A DNA stretch of 12,775 nucleotides from JBLMZW01 sp050259035. Its GTDB lineage: Bacteria > Bacillota > Syntrophomonadia > Syntrophomonadales > DTU052. The stretch spans positions 1 to 12,775 of the forward strand of contig JBLMZW010000213.1 of assembly GCA_050259035.1 (NCBI GenBank). The letters run 5' to 3'. The notes under the pieces were generated by a model that did not search any database, had not been told where the DNA came from, and worked only from the letters and a program-made list of their open reading frames with translations. This document shows, in pieces, positions 1-7,461 of this stretch. A program made the position numbers and the translations under genes. Numbering within the stretch: the first letter of the stretch is position 1; every line of letters begins with the position of its first letter.

Positions 1-40
1 AAGCCAAAGATCGCGGGTTCGAGTCCCGTCGGCTCCGCCA
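1..40 (+). tRNA. tRNA, 3' part only (isotype unresolved)
   Basis: The window opens inside a tRNA. The T arm is intact: stem GCGGG (13-17), loop TTCGAGT (18-24), stem CCCGT (25-29). The 3' acceptor strand CGGCTCC (30-36), discriminator G37 and encoded CCA (38-40) follow. The anticodon is outside the window. Bases 3-9 (gccaaag) could be the 3' side of a long variable arm (Ser/Tyr type) or of an ordinary anticodon stem, so I do not assign an amino acid. It lies 5 bases before tRNA-Phe, as in a tRNA cluster. Confidence 0.9.
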
Positions 41-45
41 TATTT

Positions 46-121
<76 letters not shown>

Positions 122-124
122 TAA

Positions 125-199
125 GCGGGAGTAGCTCAGTGGTAGAGCATCGGCTTCCCAAGCCGAGGGTCGAGGGTTCGAATCCCTTTTCCCGCTCCA
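125..199 (+). tRNA. tRNA-Gly (anticodon CCC)
   Basis: This is a complete 75-base tRNA starting GCGGGAG and ending CTCCCGC-like acceptor pairing with discriminator T196 and encoded CCA (197-199). The anticodon stem TCGGC (150-154) / GCCGA (162-166) encloses loop TTCCCAA, with anticodon CCC at 157-159 reading GGG. The T loop is TTCGAAT. It is the last gene of the cluster, and a terminator hairpin starts eight bases after its CCA end. Confidence 0.96.
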
Positions 200-206
200 G
201 GAAATT

Positions 207-228
207 AAGGGGCTTAAAAGCCCCTTTT
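207..228 (+). terminator. Rho-independent terminator of the tRNA cluster
   Basis: The stem AAGGGGC (207-213) pairs with GCCCCTT (220-226) around a six-base loop, and TTTT runs 225-228. It sits right after the last tRNA and just upstream of the SCIFF promoter, so it insulates the peptide gene from the tRNA transcript. Confidence 0.88.
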
Positions 229-231
229 GAA

Positions 232-260
232 TTGCACCGCCCAATTCTGGGTGATATAAT
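232..260 (+). promoter_or_regulatory. Extended -10 promoter of the SCIFF operon
   Basis: A perfect TATAAT (255-260) is preceded by TG at 252-253, which gives an extended -10 element. A weak -35, TTGCAC (232-237), lies 17 bases upstream. The predicted start of transcription is near 267, giving a leader of only about 27 bases before the SCIFF start codon. Its position directly behind the tRNA terminator supports it as the start of an independent transcript. Confidence 0.7.
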
Positions 261-293
261 TTTTTTAAATTAAGATTGCTAAGAGGTGAAATT

Positions 294-431
294 GTGTCAA
301 AACATATAAAAACAGTGGTCAAGCCCAATCTGAAAAAAGGGATTGATACCAACTGCAGAGAATGCCAGGCATCATGCCAATCTGCATGTAAGACCTCTTG
401 TACCGTCGGTAATCAGGTGTGCAAGAAATAA
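294..431 (+). CDS. SCIFF ranthipeptide precursor (six Cys in 45 residues)
   Basis: This 45-residue peptide is the substrate of the radical SAM maturase encoded just downstream; together they make a thioether-linked ranthipeptide (RiPP). It starts at GTG 294, six bases after AGAGGTG (282-288). The N-terminal half is a basic leader (K/H-rich, residues 3-15). The C-terminal core holds six cysteines at 21, 24, 28, 32, 36 and 43, with the family signature CQSACKTSCTVGNQ around residues 28-41. Cys32 and Thr37 occupy the positions that, as I recall for the Clostridium thermocellum homologue CteA, form the thioether bridge. The cysteine spacing and the exact length of 45 match the family name. The biological role of SCIFF peptides in general is unsettled, with signalling or quorum-type roles proposed; nothing here settles it. 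Confidence 0.95.
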   Translation: MSKHIKTVVKPNLKKGIDTNCRECQASCQSACKTSCTVGNQVCKK

Positions 432-483
432 CAGCTACGAAAACATAATACAGCGTGGTATCAGATATGATCACCGCCGACCG

Positions 484-516
484 TCCCCTTCCCTTTGTTT
501 CGCTATGTGAAGGGGA
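484..516 (+). promoter_or_regulatory. Hairpin between SCIFF precursor and maturase
   Basis: TCCCCTTC (484-491) pairs perfectly with GAAGGGGA (509-516), an eight-base-pair stem with a 17-base loop, followed by an interrupted T-rich tract (521-526). It lies in the 127-base gap between precursor and maturase. A partial terminator or mRNA processing site here would give much more precursor than enzyme, as is common in RiPP operons. The structure is visible; the role is inferred. Confidence 0.4.
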
Positions 517-558
517 TTCGTGTTTTTGTAGCAATGTATTACGTGATAGGAGTATGAA

Positions 559-1938
559 ATGGATTATCTAAAGGATTATGATTTTGCTGCCAACTCACAT
601 TTATTCAACGTAAAAAACCAGAAATTTATTTTCGATGTTAACTCTGGGGCGGTCCACGCCCTGGACGGATTAGCATTTAATTTTATTGAGACTCTTTGTG
701 CCAACAAAGGTGACTGGGAAAAAACTGTCAGAGAACTATCAGAGAAGTTCTCCGAACAGGAATTAAACGACGTTATAGAAGAAGTTCAGAACAATATCAG
801 TGAAGGATCTCTATTTTCGCCGGAAAATGACCTGAATAATTTCAATTATGAAGAAGCCGTCCCCAAGGCCTTATGTTTGAATGTGGCGCATAGCTGTAAC
901 ATGCGATGCGCCTATTGTTTTGCCGGTCAGGGTACCTTCGGGGAAAAAGAAGGCTTAATGAGCGAGTCAGTGGCCCTAAAAGCTATTGATTTTTTAATTG
1001 ATGCCAGTGGTGAAAGAAAAAACCTGGAGGTTGACTTTTTCGGCGGAGAACCGCTGTTAAATTTTGATGTTGTGGCCAGCACAGTAAAATACGCCAGGAG
1101 CCAGTCTTTATCCCGTGGTAAAAGCATCTCCATGACGCTTACTACCAATGCACTGCTGCTAAACGCCAGGGAACGTCAATTCATTATTGACGAGGATTTA
1201 GGAATCATTATGAGCCTGGACGGGAGGCCCAAAACCAACGACCGGATGCGCCGTTTACCCGGAGGCGATGGAACTTTTGATTTGGTTGTAGATAATATTC
1301 ATGAAATGATGGCCATGAACCCGACAAGCTACTATGTGCGCGGAACTTATACCGCGCTTAACCCGGACTTTACCAATGATTTTAAACACCTGGTAGGCTT
1401 GGGCTTTCGTAACATATCCCTGGAACCAATCGTAGGCGGGCCAGCCGGGTTAGCCCTCAGAGAAGAGCTTATGCCTTATATCATGGATGAGTATGAAGAC
1501 CTGGCTGAGACCCTTTTTATTCTTGAACGTACCGGATATCCGATTAATTTCTTTCACTTTAACCTGGATATTAATGGCGGCCCCTGTATCAGCAAAAGGT
1601 TAACCGGATGCGGGGCAGGCGTGGAATATCTTGCGGTCACTCCTTCCGGGGATATTTATCCCTGTCACCAGTTTATCGGCAAATCGGAATTCCTGATGGG
1701 CAATGTTCAGGCTGGACAGTTGGACCGGAGTATAATTAAGCGGTTTAGCCGGAATACGGTATTGGATAAAGAATGCCGACATTGTTGGGCCAGATTTTAT
1801 TGCGGCGGAGGATGTCATGCTAATGCATTAAATGCTAATGGTCAACTTTCCTCACCGGATAAATTGGCCTGTAATATGCAACAAAAAAGATTAGAATGTT
1901 CATTTTATTTAGCGGCGAGGAAAACGGGGGTGATCTAA
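559..1938 (+). CDS. SCIFF maturase, radical SAM/SPASM thioether-forming enzyme
   Basis: This 459-aa cytosolic iron-sulfur enzyme is expected to cross-link cysteine sulfur to a residue of the SCIFF core using S-adenosylmethionine radicals. The N-terminal ~95 residues contain the block FIFDVNSGAVHALD, the leader-binding (RRE/PqqD-like) region characteristic of these maturases. The radical SAM CX3CX2C motif is Cys113, Cys117, Cys120, followed by FFGGEPLLNF, the SAM-binding GGE motif. The C-terminal SPASM region carries Cys343, 351, 369, 406, 409, 415, 419, 438 and 447, enough to bind two auxiliary 4Fe-4S clusters. The start ATG 559 follows ATAGGAG. The gene belongs with the precursor at 294-431 and ends inside the ribosome binding site of the next gene. 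The family match is strong (TIGR-type SCIFF maturase, CteB-like); the exact bridge chemistry is inferred from family. Confidence 0.94.
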   Translation: MDYLKDYDFAANSHLFNVKNQKFIFDVNSGAVHALDGLAFNFIETLCANKGDWEKTVRELSEKFSEQELNDVIEEVQNNISEGSLFSPENDLNNFNYEEAVPKALCLNVAHSCNMRCAYCFAGQGTFGEKEGLMSESVALKAIDFLIDASGERKNLEVDFFGGEPLLNFDVVASTVKYARSQSLSRGKSISMTLTTNALLLNARERQFIIDEDLGIIMSLDGRPKTNDRMRRLPGGDGTFDLVVDNIHEMMAMNPTSYYVRGTYTALNPDFTNDFKHLVGLGFRNISLEPIVGGPAGLALREELMPYIMDEYEDLAETLFILERTGYPINFFHFNLDINGGPCISKRLTGCGAGVEYLAVTPSGDIYPCHQFIGKSEFLMGNVQAGQLDRSIIKRFSRNTVLDKECRHCWARFYCGGGCHANALNANGQLSSPDKLACNMQQKRLECSFYLAARKTGVI

Positions 1939-2472
1939 GTTCTTAAAACCTACCTTTCTTTCCTGAAAGCAGGTTTCTTAGCCTTTGGCGGCGGTATTGC
2001 CATGCTCCCCTATCTGGAGGAAATTGCGCGAGAAAAGGCGGGCATTGATAGTGAAGGATTCCTGCAGATAATAGCTATAAGCCAGAGTTTTCCTGGCGCT
2101 ATGGGCATTAACGGAGCGGGGATAATCGGATACCGCCTGGGGGGTTGGAAAGGTGCCATACTGGCAATTACTTTAATTGCGGCCCCGGGGGTCATCTGTG
2201 CGGCCGTTCTTTTTTATACGATTGGTTGGTTAAGTAGTTTTGCCTGGTTTTCAGCTATATTGACCATGCTTAAGGCAGCCCTGATAGGGATTATTATAGG
2301 TATGGTACTAAACTTGGGAACTAAAAGTATCAGAGGGCTAAAAGAGATAGCCATGGCTTTGTTGGCATTTCTGCTGTTTTTCTTCTATAAAATCAACCCG
2401 GTATTTTTACTAGCCGGTGCAGGATTTTTGGGCCTTATGGTATTAAAACCCGCCAGGGACTTAGAGAAATGA
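1939..2472 (+). CDS. Chromate (CHR) transporter, first half-subunit, apparent GTT start
   Basis: This is one of two short CHR-family membrane proteins that together equal one long ChrA; the family is linked to chromate export, but many members have unknown substrates. In frame from 1939 the product reads (V)LKTYLSFLKAGFLAFGGG..., about 177 aa, matching the partner's length (175) and its opening (FLKIGLLGFGGG). Four to five hydrophobic segments follow, with the family block QSFPGAMGINGAG. The problem is the start. The only ATG (2002) would remove the first helix and the conserved FGGG motif. No ATG, GTG or TTG lies between the maturase stop (1936-1938) and 2002. A near-perfect Shine-Dalgarno, GGGGGTGATC (1926-1935), points at GTT 1939. 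So this is either noncanonical initiation or a damaged start. It overlaps the next gene by ATGA. Confidence 0.75.
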   Translation, partial: VLKTYLSFLKAGFLAFGGGIAMLPYLEEIAREKAGIDSEGFLQIIAISQSFPGAMGINGAGIIGYRLGGWKGAILAITLIAAPGVICAAVLFYTIGWLSSFAWFSAILTMLKAALIGIIIGMVLNLGTKSIRGLKEIAMALLAFLLFFFYKINPVFLLAGAGFLGLMVLKPARDLEK

Positions 2473-2996
2473 GTATAGTAAAGTTTTATCTGGCTTTTTT
2501 GAAAATCGGCCTGCTGGGATTTGGCGGCGGTTATATGATGATACCACTATTTTTCCTGGAAGTGGTGGAAAAACATCACTGGCTGACCAGTGATAAACTG
2601 TTTGGAATTATCGCGTTGGCCCAAACCGTTCCGGGTACTTTCGCTACCAATACCGCTACCCTGGCAGGAATGCAAATAGGGGGATTTGGTTTAGGTTTAA
2701 CAGCTACCCTGGGAGTGATCTCACCTGCCTTTCTTGTTGCCTATTTATCGGATCGGTATATAAAACCGCATCTTAGCAAACCAGCTTTTCAAGGATTTCT
2801 AAAAGGGGTAAGCCTGGCGGTAATTAGTATCATACTGGCTACCGGAATTGACATGGGAAAGAACGCAGTTACAGATATACCAACTGCCATAGTTACTCTG
2901 ACCGCCTTTTTATTATTTACTTTACCCAAATGGAATGCTGCTTTGTCGATGATCGTCGCAGCGATGCTTGGTATTATTTTGATAGCTTTCATATAG
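2469..2996 (+). CDS. Chromate (CHR) transporter, second half-subunit
   Basis: This 175-aa integral membrane protein of the CHR family is the partner of the gene upstream. The start ATG 2469 overlaps the upstream stop in an ATGA arrangement, so the two are translationally coupled and probably form a heterodimer in the cytoplasmic membrane. Visible family marks are the N-terminal FLKIGLLGFGGGYMMIPL (residues 10-27), the motif AQTVPGTFATNTAT in the second region, and glycine-rich hydrophobic helices to the C-terminus. The two halves mirror each other, as expected from the ancient duplication of the domain. Substrate is uncertain: chromate is the textbook ligand, but adjacency to a ranthipeptide maturase leaves other roles open. 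Confidence is high for family and low for substrate. Confidence 0.88.
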   Translation: MSIVKFYLAFLKIGLLGFGGGYMMIPLFFLEVVEKHHWLTSDKLFGIIALAQTVPGTFATNTATLAGMQIGGFGLGLTATLGVISPAFLVAYLSDRYIKPHLSKPAFQGFLKGVSLAVISIILATGIDMGKNAVTDIPTAIVTLTAFLLFTLPKWNAALSMIVAAMLGIILIAFI

Positions 2997-3085
2997 TAGA
3001 GTAAAGAGATTAAAGCAGGAGTTTAACTTTTTTTATAGAATTCTAATGTGGTGTCCCTAAAATAAATATGTCTGGAGAAGAGGTA

Positions 3086-4432
3086 ATGTCTGACTATTTG
3101 AAAAACAAGAAAGTGATTTTCCCCGCAATCGGGTTGTTTTTGGTGATAATCACAATAGGAGCGTACTTGGCCGTTGTCAAGAATATTGCATGTTCAGTTG
3201 GTTTAAACGGTAAGGAAATCTTAATAGCTGATAATGCCGAACAGGTTAAAGCGAATATAGATAAGATTTGCGCTGGAGAGCAGAAAAAGGTTGGCAGTAA
3301 AGTAAGCTTGGCGAACAAGCTTACATACCGAACGGTTATAGTGAACGAATCTGAAGTAGTGGAGCCGGAGGAAATACCGGCATTGTTAGAAAAATCTTTG
3401 GATTTGAAAGCACAAGCAGTAGCGATTGTAATAGATGGCAAACCAGTGGTTTATGTTACTAACCAAATGACGGCTAAAAAACTACTACAGGATATAAAAA
3501 ACAAGTACGCATTGATCGGGGAAAAAGAAAAGATTCAAAGCATTAACTATGTCGAAAAGATTAACCTGAAAAATGTTCAGGTAGCCAGTGCTAGGATTCT
3601 GCCTTATAAAGAAGCTCTGGCTTATTTAACGACAGGCAACACCAATCCGCAATACTACGAAGTTAAGGAAGGTGACACCCTGTGGTGGATAGCCAGAAAT
3701 CACGATATGCACGTGAAAGACATAATGGCGGGTAATAATCTGAAGGGCGAGAAGTTGGATCTAGGACAAAAATTGGTTCTTACATCAAGCAGACCCTTTG
3801 TAAACGTAGTGGCTACGGTTCAAGGTACTAAAGTCGAAGTTATTCCGTTTACTACCCGGGTTACAATCAACAAGGCTTGGAAATATACTATTAAAGAAAA
3901 ACAAGCTGGTAAAGATGGAGAAAAGAAAGTCACCTATGTTGAAACACGGCGCAACGGTTCCATTACTCAGCACAAAGTTGTATCAGAGATAGTAACCAAA
4001 AAGCCAGTAGATCGAGTAGTTATGCGAGGAACCAAAAGAGAAGTTACAGTAGCCTCCTCACGTAGTGGGAGTTTTATTGGTGGTCTGATCTGGCCGATTT
4101 TCGGAACTATAACCACACGTTTTAGCGGGCACCATACCGGAATTGATATTGATTTGGAGACCGGAGATGGTATTCGAGCCGCAGCGGCTGGGACGGTTAC
4201 CTTTGCCGGGCGTGATGGCGGTTATGGTTTGATGGTAACCATAAACCATGGAAACGGTTTATCCACGAGGTATGCCCATTGTTCCAAACTGCTGGTTAGT
4301 CAAGGCCAAAAAGTATCACGGGGCCAAACTATAGCCAAAGGTGGATCCACCGGTCATAGTACGGGTTCGCATTTGCACTTTGAAGTATTAAAATCAGGGT
4401 CCTTCGGCAACCCGTTAAGATATCTTAATTAA
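3086..4432 (+). CDS. Membrane-anchored LysM-G5-M23 peptidoglycan endopeptidase
   Basis: This 448-aa cell-wall hydrolase is expected to act outside the membrane. Order: one N-terminal membrane segment (about residues 10-31, acting as anchor), a lysine-rich spacer, a LysM peptidoglycan-binding domain (about 190-231, YEVKEGDTLWWIARNHDM), a G5 domain (about 238-320), and a C-terminal LytM/M23 domain (about 330-448). The zinc site is complete: His350 and Asp354 in HTGID, and His429/His431 in HLHFE; YAHC supplies the further conserved His. M23 enzymes of this type cut peptide cross-links and are common in spore-formers. I start at ATG 3086, which has GGAGAAGAGG (3074-3083) in front; an ATG 18 bases upstream (3068) has none and lies before that site. 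A strong terminator follows, so it is a separate unit. Confidence 0.9.
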   Translation: MSDYLKNKKVIFPAIGLFLVIITIGAYLAVVKNIACSVGLNGKEILIADNAEQVKANIDKICAGEQKKVGSKVSLANKLTYRTVIVNESEVVEPEEIPALLEKSLDLKAQAVAIVIDGKPVVYVTNQMTAKKLLQDIKNKYALIGEKEKIQSINYVEKINLKNVQVASARILPYKEALAYLTTGNTNPQYYEVKEGDTLWWIARNHDMHVKDIMAGNNLKGEKLDLGQKLVLTSSRPFVNVVATVQGTKVEVIPFTTRVTINKAWKYTIKEKQAGKDGEKKVTYVETRRNGSITQHKVVSEIVTKKPVDRVVMRGTKREVTVASSRSGSFIGGLIWPIFGTITTRFSGHHTGIDIDLETGDGIRAAAAGTVTFAGRDGGYGLMVTINHGNGLSTRYAHCSKLLVSQGQKVSRGQTIAKGGSTGHSTGSHLHFEVLKSGSFGNPLRYLN

Positions 4433-4443
4433 TAATAACGGCA

Positions 4444-4484
4444 ATATATAAAAGCGGTATTTGAGTGATACCGCTTTTATATAT
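4444..4484 (+). terminator. Strong hairpin terminator after the M23 gene
   Basis: A perfect 17-base-pair stem joins 4444-4460 (ending AAAAGCGGTAT) and 4468-4484 (starting ATACCGCTTTT), with a seven-base loop TTGAGTG. The A tract on one side and T tract on the other make it able to stop transcription in both directions. Confidence 0.88.
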
Positions 4485-4558
4485 GAACCCATAAATTGGC
4501 TCCCCTCTTATTGTCTCCCTGATAGTATAATAGGTTTCGGGGAAAGGGGAGTTATTTT

Positions 4559-5431
4559 ATGATGGGGAAGAGGACTTTATATATAATAAGATTACTTGCC
4601 GGAATCATAGCTACTGTTACAATTTGTTCAGCAGCCACAATTATCAAATCTGCCACTAATCCAAGGCAAGCAGGTTATGATTTTTCAAGGTTGCTGCTTA
4701 AGGAGGGTACTAATCTTAAGACCATTACATTACCTCAATATGAAACTAAACATTTTGTGATTCGTTACTATCCGGGTAGTATTAATAGTGTACAATTGGT
4801 GGCATCAGCGGCCGAAAGTATGTATATACCCGTAACAACCACTCTGGGTACAGAACCAGAGGGTAAAACGATGATAGTTGTTTATCCGGACTCTGAAAGC
4901 TTAGCTAAAAGTTTTGGCTGGGATAGGGACGAGCGGGCTATGGGAGTATACTGGGGAGGAACCATAAGAATATTAAATCCCCAGGAGTGGATTAACAGCC
5001 CGGATATAAGGACAACCTTTTTTAAAGAAGGACCGATGGTCCATGAGTTTACTCACTTGATAATAGACAATATGACCCGGGGCAACTATCCCAGATGGTT
5101 TACTGAAGGGGTGGCTCAGTATATGGATAAAAAGATAAACGGGTTTTCCTTTACTGATCCATTTCAGGATAGACCAGCAAGTCTATATGACTTTAATAAT
5201 TTAGAAAAGAATTTTGATCAACTAGACCAGGGGATAGTTTACTGGCAATCATTAAAGGCGGCTGAATTAATAGTCAATAAATATGGGGAAGATGCCTTGT
5301 TTGAAATTATTGACTATTTGGGTCAAGGTAAAAGCATGGACGTAGCTTTTAAAGAAGCTACAGGAGAAACATTTTATCATTTTACGCAAGAATTATATAA
5401 TCTTGTACTAGAGGAGAATGCAATTAATTAG
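4559..5431 (+). CDS. Secreted/anchored MA-type zinc metallopeptidase
   Basis: This 290-aa protein of the peptidase MA-like (gluzincin) kind is probably exported or membrane-tethered. A hydrophobic N-terminal segment (about residues 6-28) looks like an uncleaved signal or anchor; no lipobox cysteine is clear. The zinc motif HEFTH is residues 162-166, with catalytic Glu163. The third ligand is expected at Glu183 in PRWFTEGVAQYM, the downstream W-x-x-E-G-x-A signature of this family. The start ATG 4559 (tandem ATG at 4562) follows AAGGGGAG (4544-4551). A TATAAT box sits at 4526-4531, but no convincing -35 lies at the right distance, so an alternative sigma factor is possible. The gene lies between a cell-wall hydrolase and murA; its natural substrate is unknown. 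Confidence 0.82.
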   Translation: MMGKRTLYIIRLLAGIIATVTICSAATIIKSATNPRQAGYDFSRLLLKEGTNLKTITLPQYETKHFVIRYYPGSINSVQLVASAAESMYIPVTTTLGTEPEGKTMIVVYPDSESLAKSFGWDRDERAMGVYWGGTIRILNPQEWINSPDIRTTFFKEGPMVHEFTHLIIDNMTRGNYPRWFTEGVAQYMDKKINGFSFTDPFQDRPASLYDFNNLEKNFDQLDQGIVYWQSLKAAELIVNKYGEDALFEIIDYLGQGKSMDVAFKEATGETFYHFTQELYNLVLEENAIN

Positions 5432-5460
5432 CCTGTGGTTACTACAACAGGCAAGGAGGT
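5431..5460 (+). promoter_or_regulatory. Small hairpin plus strong Shine-Dalgarno before murA
   Basis: GCCTGT (5431-5436) pairs with ACAGGC (5447-5452), and the near-ideal ribosome binding site AAGGAGGT (5453-5460) begins at the next base. The gap to the GTG start at 5467 is six bases. The stem is too weak and lacks a T run for a terminator. It may keep the binding site clear of upstream structure. The role is inferred. Confidence 0.35.
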
Positions 5461-5466
5461 AAACAG

Positions 5467-6720
5467 GTGCGGGACAGCCTTATAATCGAGGGAGGAAATC
5501 GTCTATCCGGAAGAGTTAGAATCAGCGGCGCCAAAAACGCCAGTCTGGTTATAATAGCCGCCAGCTTATTGGCAGAAGGAAAAACTGTTTTAGAGAATGT
5601 TCCAAAAATCAAGGATGTTGAAGTCCTGGCGGATATATTAAAAAGCCAGGGGTGTAAAGTCAACTGGGAGGAAGATGGGGCTTTAGCAATTGAAGCCCCG
5701 GATAACATAACTGTAGAAACCCCATATGAACTTTCAAGAAAACTTAGAGCTTCCAACCTCTTATTGGGTTCGCTATTGGGGCGGAAAAGAGAAGCAAGAA
5801 TATGTCTGCCAGGAGGATGTGATATTGGATCGCGTCCTATGGATCTGCATCTTAAAGGGTTGCAGGCTTTAGGTGCTAAAGTTAGCCTGCAGCATGGTTA
5901 TATAGATGCATCAGCCAATACTCTGCAAGGAGCCCGGGTATACCTCGATTTCCCGAGTGTTGGCGCTACAGAAAATATTATTATGTTAGCTGCTACAACT
6001 CCCGGACAGAGTATTATTGAAAACGCAGCGAAAGAACCGGAAATCGTTGACCTGGCTAATTTCCTAAATGCTCTGGGGGCGAGGATAAGAGGTGCAGGTA
6101 CTGATTTAATTAAAATTGATGGGGTGGAATCACTTCGGGCGACTCGCTATGCTGTCATCCCGGACCGTATAGAAGCAGGAACATTCATGGCAGCTGCGAC
6201 AATTACCGGTGGTGATATTTTAATTGAAAACGTTATACCTACACATCTGCACCCGATTAAAGCCAAGCTGGAAGAGACTGGCGCGGAAATCACTGATGAA
6301 AATGGTGCAATTAGGGTAAAAGGAACCGGAAGAATTCGTCCGGTAGATATCAAGACCCTGCCCTATCCAGGCTTTCCGACTGATATGCAGTCCCAAATGA
6401 TGTCATTACTTTCAGTTGCCGAAGGAACCAGCGTGGTTGTGGAAAATGTATTTGAAAACCGGTTTCAGATGGCGGATGAATTAAGAAAAATGGGAGCCAG
6501 AATCAAAGTAGAGGGTCATACTGCAGTAATTCAAGGGGTTAAGAAACTTTGCGGAGCCCGGGTTAAAGCTACGGATCTTCGAGCAGGGGCTGCTTTAGTG
6601 CTGGCCGCGCTAGCGGGTCATGGTCAAACTGAAATTGAAAATGCCCATTATATATATCGTGGGTATGAAGATATAGAAGAAAAGTTAACCAGCCTGGGCA
6701 CCAAGATAATTCTTTCTTAG
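5467..6720 (+). CDS. murA: UDP-N-acetylglucosamine 1-carboxyvinyltransferase (MurA)
   Basis: MurA transfers enolpyruvate from PEP to UDP-GlcNAc, the first committed step of peptidoglycan synthesis, in the cytoplasm. The 417-aa product has the usual length. Key residues are all present: Lys23-Asn24 in SGAKNAS, the catalytic loop cysteine Cys118 in LPGGCDIGSRPMDLH (Cys115 in E. coli; its presence predicts fosfomycin sensitivity), Asp306 in YPGFPTDMQ and Arg372 in DLRAGAAL. The start is GTG 5467 behind AAGGAGGT. Firmicutes often carry two murA copies, and I cannot tell which this is. The gene follows the MA peptidase by 35 bases and is probably cotranscribed with it. Its last 36 bases overlap the 3' end of the oppositely oriented kinase gene. 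Confidence 0.96.
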   Translation: MRDSLIIEGGNRLSGRVRISGAKNASLVIIAASLLAEGKTVLENVPKIKDVEVLADILKSQGCKVNWEEDGALAIEAPDNITVETPYELSRKLRASNLLLGSLLGRKREARICLPGGCDIGSRPMDLHLKGLQALGAKVSLQHGYIDASANTLQGARVYLDFPSVGATENIIMLAATTPGQSIIENAAKEPEIVDLANFLNALGARIRGAGTDLIKIDGVESLRATRYAVIPDRIEAGTFMAAATITGGDILIENVIPTHLHPIKAKLEETGAEITDENGAIRVKGTGRIRPVDIKTLPYPGFPTDMQSQMMSLLSVAEGTSVVVENVFENRFQMADELRKMGARIKVEGHTAVIQGVKKLCGARVKATDLRAGAALVLAALAGHGQTEIENAHYIYRGYEDIEEKLTSLGTKIILS

Positions 6721-7461
6721 GGATTTGGGAACGGAAACGGTTACTATAGTTCCATCGTTTACCTTACTCCGAACACTGATTGTTCCTCCGGCCTTGCGTA
6801 CAATCTGATCACAGATGGCAAGGCCTAATCCGGAACCACCTTCAAAGGTCGAAAAAAATGGGCGAAATAGATCATCCATATATATGTCCGGTATTCCGCA
6901 TCCGTTATCCGCAATTTGCAGGATTACCTGTTTTTTCGTGGCGTACGTATAAATACTTACTACCCCACCTGGGGGACTTGCTTGAACCGCATTGGAAACC
7001 AGATGAGAAATCAAACATTGGAGTTTATCAGGAACAGTAATCACATTACATTTCGGATCCAGATAGACCTCCAGCCAAATCCCTTTATATTCCGTTAAAG
7101 CTTCCAGCCGACTATACATATCAGAAATCACCTGTTTTAAATTAACTCTTTCCGCGTGCCCTGAATGATTCCTTGAAAGCATTTGGAATTCATGCATTGC
7201 CTGCTCGATATTTTCGATTTCCTCGTTCACGATTTCCCAGGGAATATCCTGAGGTTGGTGATTAAAAAGGTTAAGAAAGCCCTTTATAGCCGTTAAGGGA
7301 TTGCCAACTTTGTGTACGGTTTCTTCGACGAACCCGGATATCAGATCTTCCATTTCCCGGCGATGTTCTGGCCAGGATTCTATGATATGCCATGCATCAG
7401 AAGCAGCAATTGGTTGATGCACATTTCCCCAATTTCCTGAGAAGAGACTAAGTTGTTCCAC
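6685..7461 (-). CDS. Compact sensor-less histidine kinase (sporulation-kinase-like)
   Basis: This 258-aa cytosolic kinase has no membrane segment and no recognisable PAS or other sensor domain. The phosphoacceptor H box is His50 in HKVGNPLTAIKGFLNLF, very like KinA/KinB-type sporulation kinases (usual form HEIRNPLTAIKGF). The ATPase part is complete: N box with Asn157 in LVSNAVQAS, G1 DNGCGIP (Asp185), F box LFRPFFSTF and G2 GGSGLGLAI (about 207-215). I place the start at GTG 7461, six bases after CGGGGGAG (complement of 7468-7475); TTG at 7464 and 7479 are alternatives with poorer spacing. No response regulator is nearby, so it is an orphan kinase. Feeding into Spo0A is plausible but inferred. 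It runs convergently into murA. Confidence 0.85.
   Translation of the reverse strand: MEQLSLFSGNWGNVHQPIAASDAWHIIESWPEHRREMEDLISGFVEETVHKVGNPLTAIKGFLNLFNHQPQDIPWEIVNEEIENIEQAMHEFQMLSRNHSGHAERVNLKQVISDMYSRLEALTEYKGIWLEVYLDPKCNVITVPDKLQCLISHLVSNAVQASPPGGVVSIYTYATKKQVILQIADNGCGIPDIYMDDLFRPFFSTFEGGSGLGLAICDQIVRKAGGTISVRSKVNDGTIVTVSVPKSLRKNYLGAQAG

Noticed and set aside
319..534. 71-codon open frame on the minus strand opposite the SCIFF gene
   Set aside because: It is antisense to a clearly recognisable 45-aa SCIFF peptide, has no homology I know and low-quality composition.
3010..3034. Hairpin TTAAA/TTTAA followed by a T run after the CHR pair, as a terminator
   Set aside because: The stem is five A-T pairs only, too weak to call; the T run alone is not sufficient.
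4496..4531. TATAAT at 4526-4531 as a standard promoter for the MA peptidase
   Set aside because: No -35 within 15-19 bases: TTGTCT is 9 away and TTGGCT is 24 away. I mention the box only in the gene entry.
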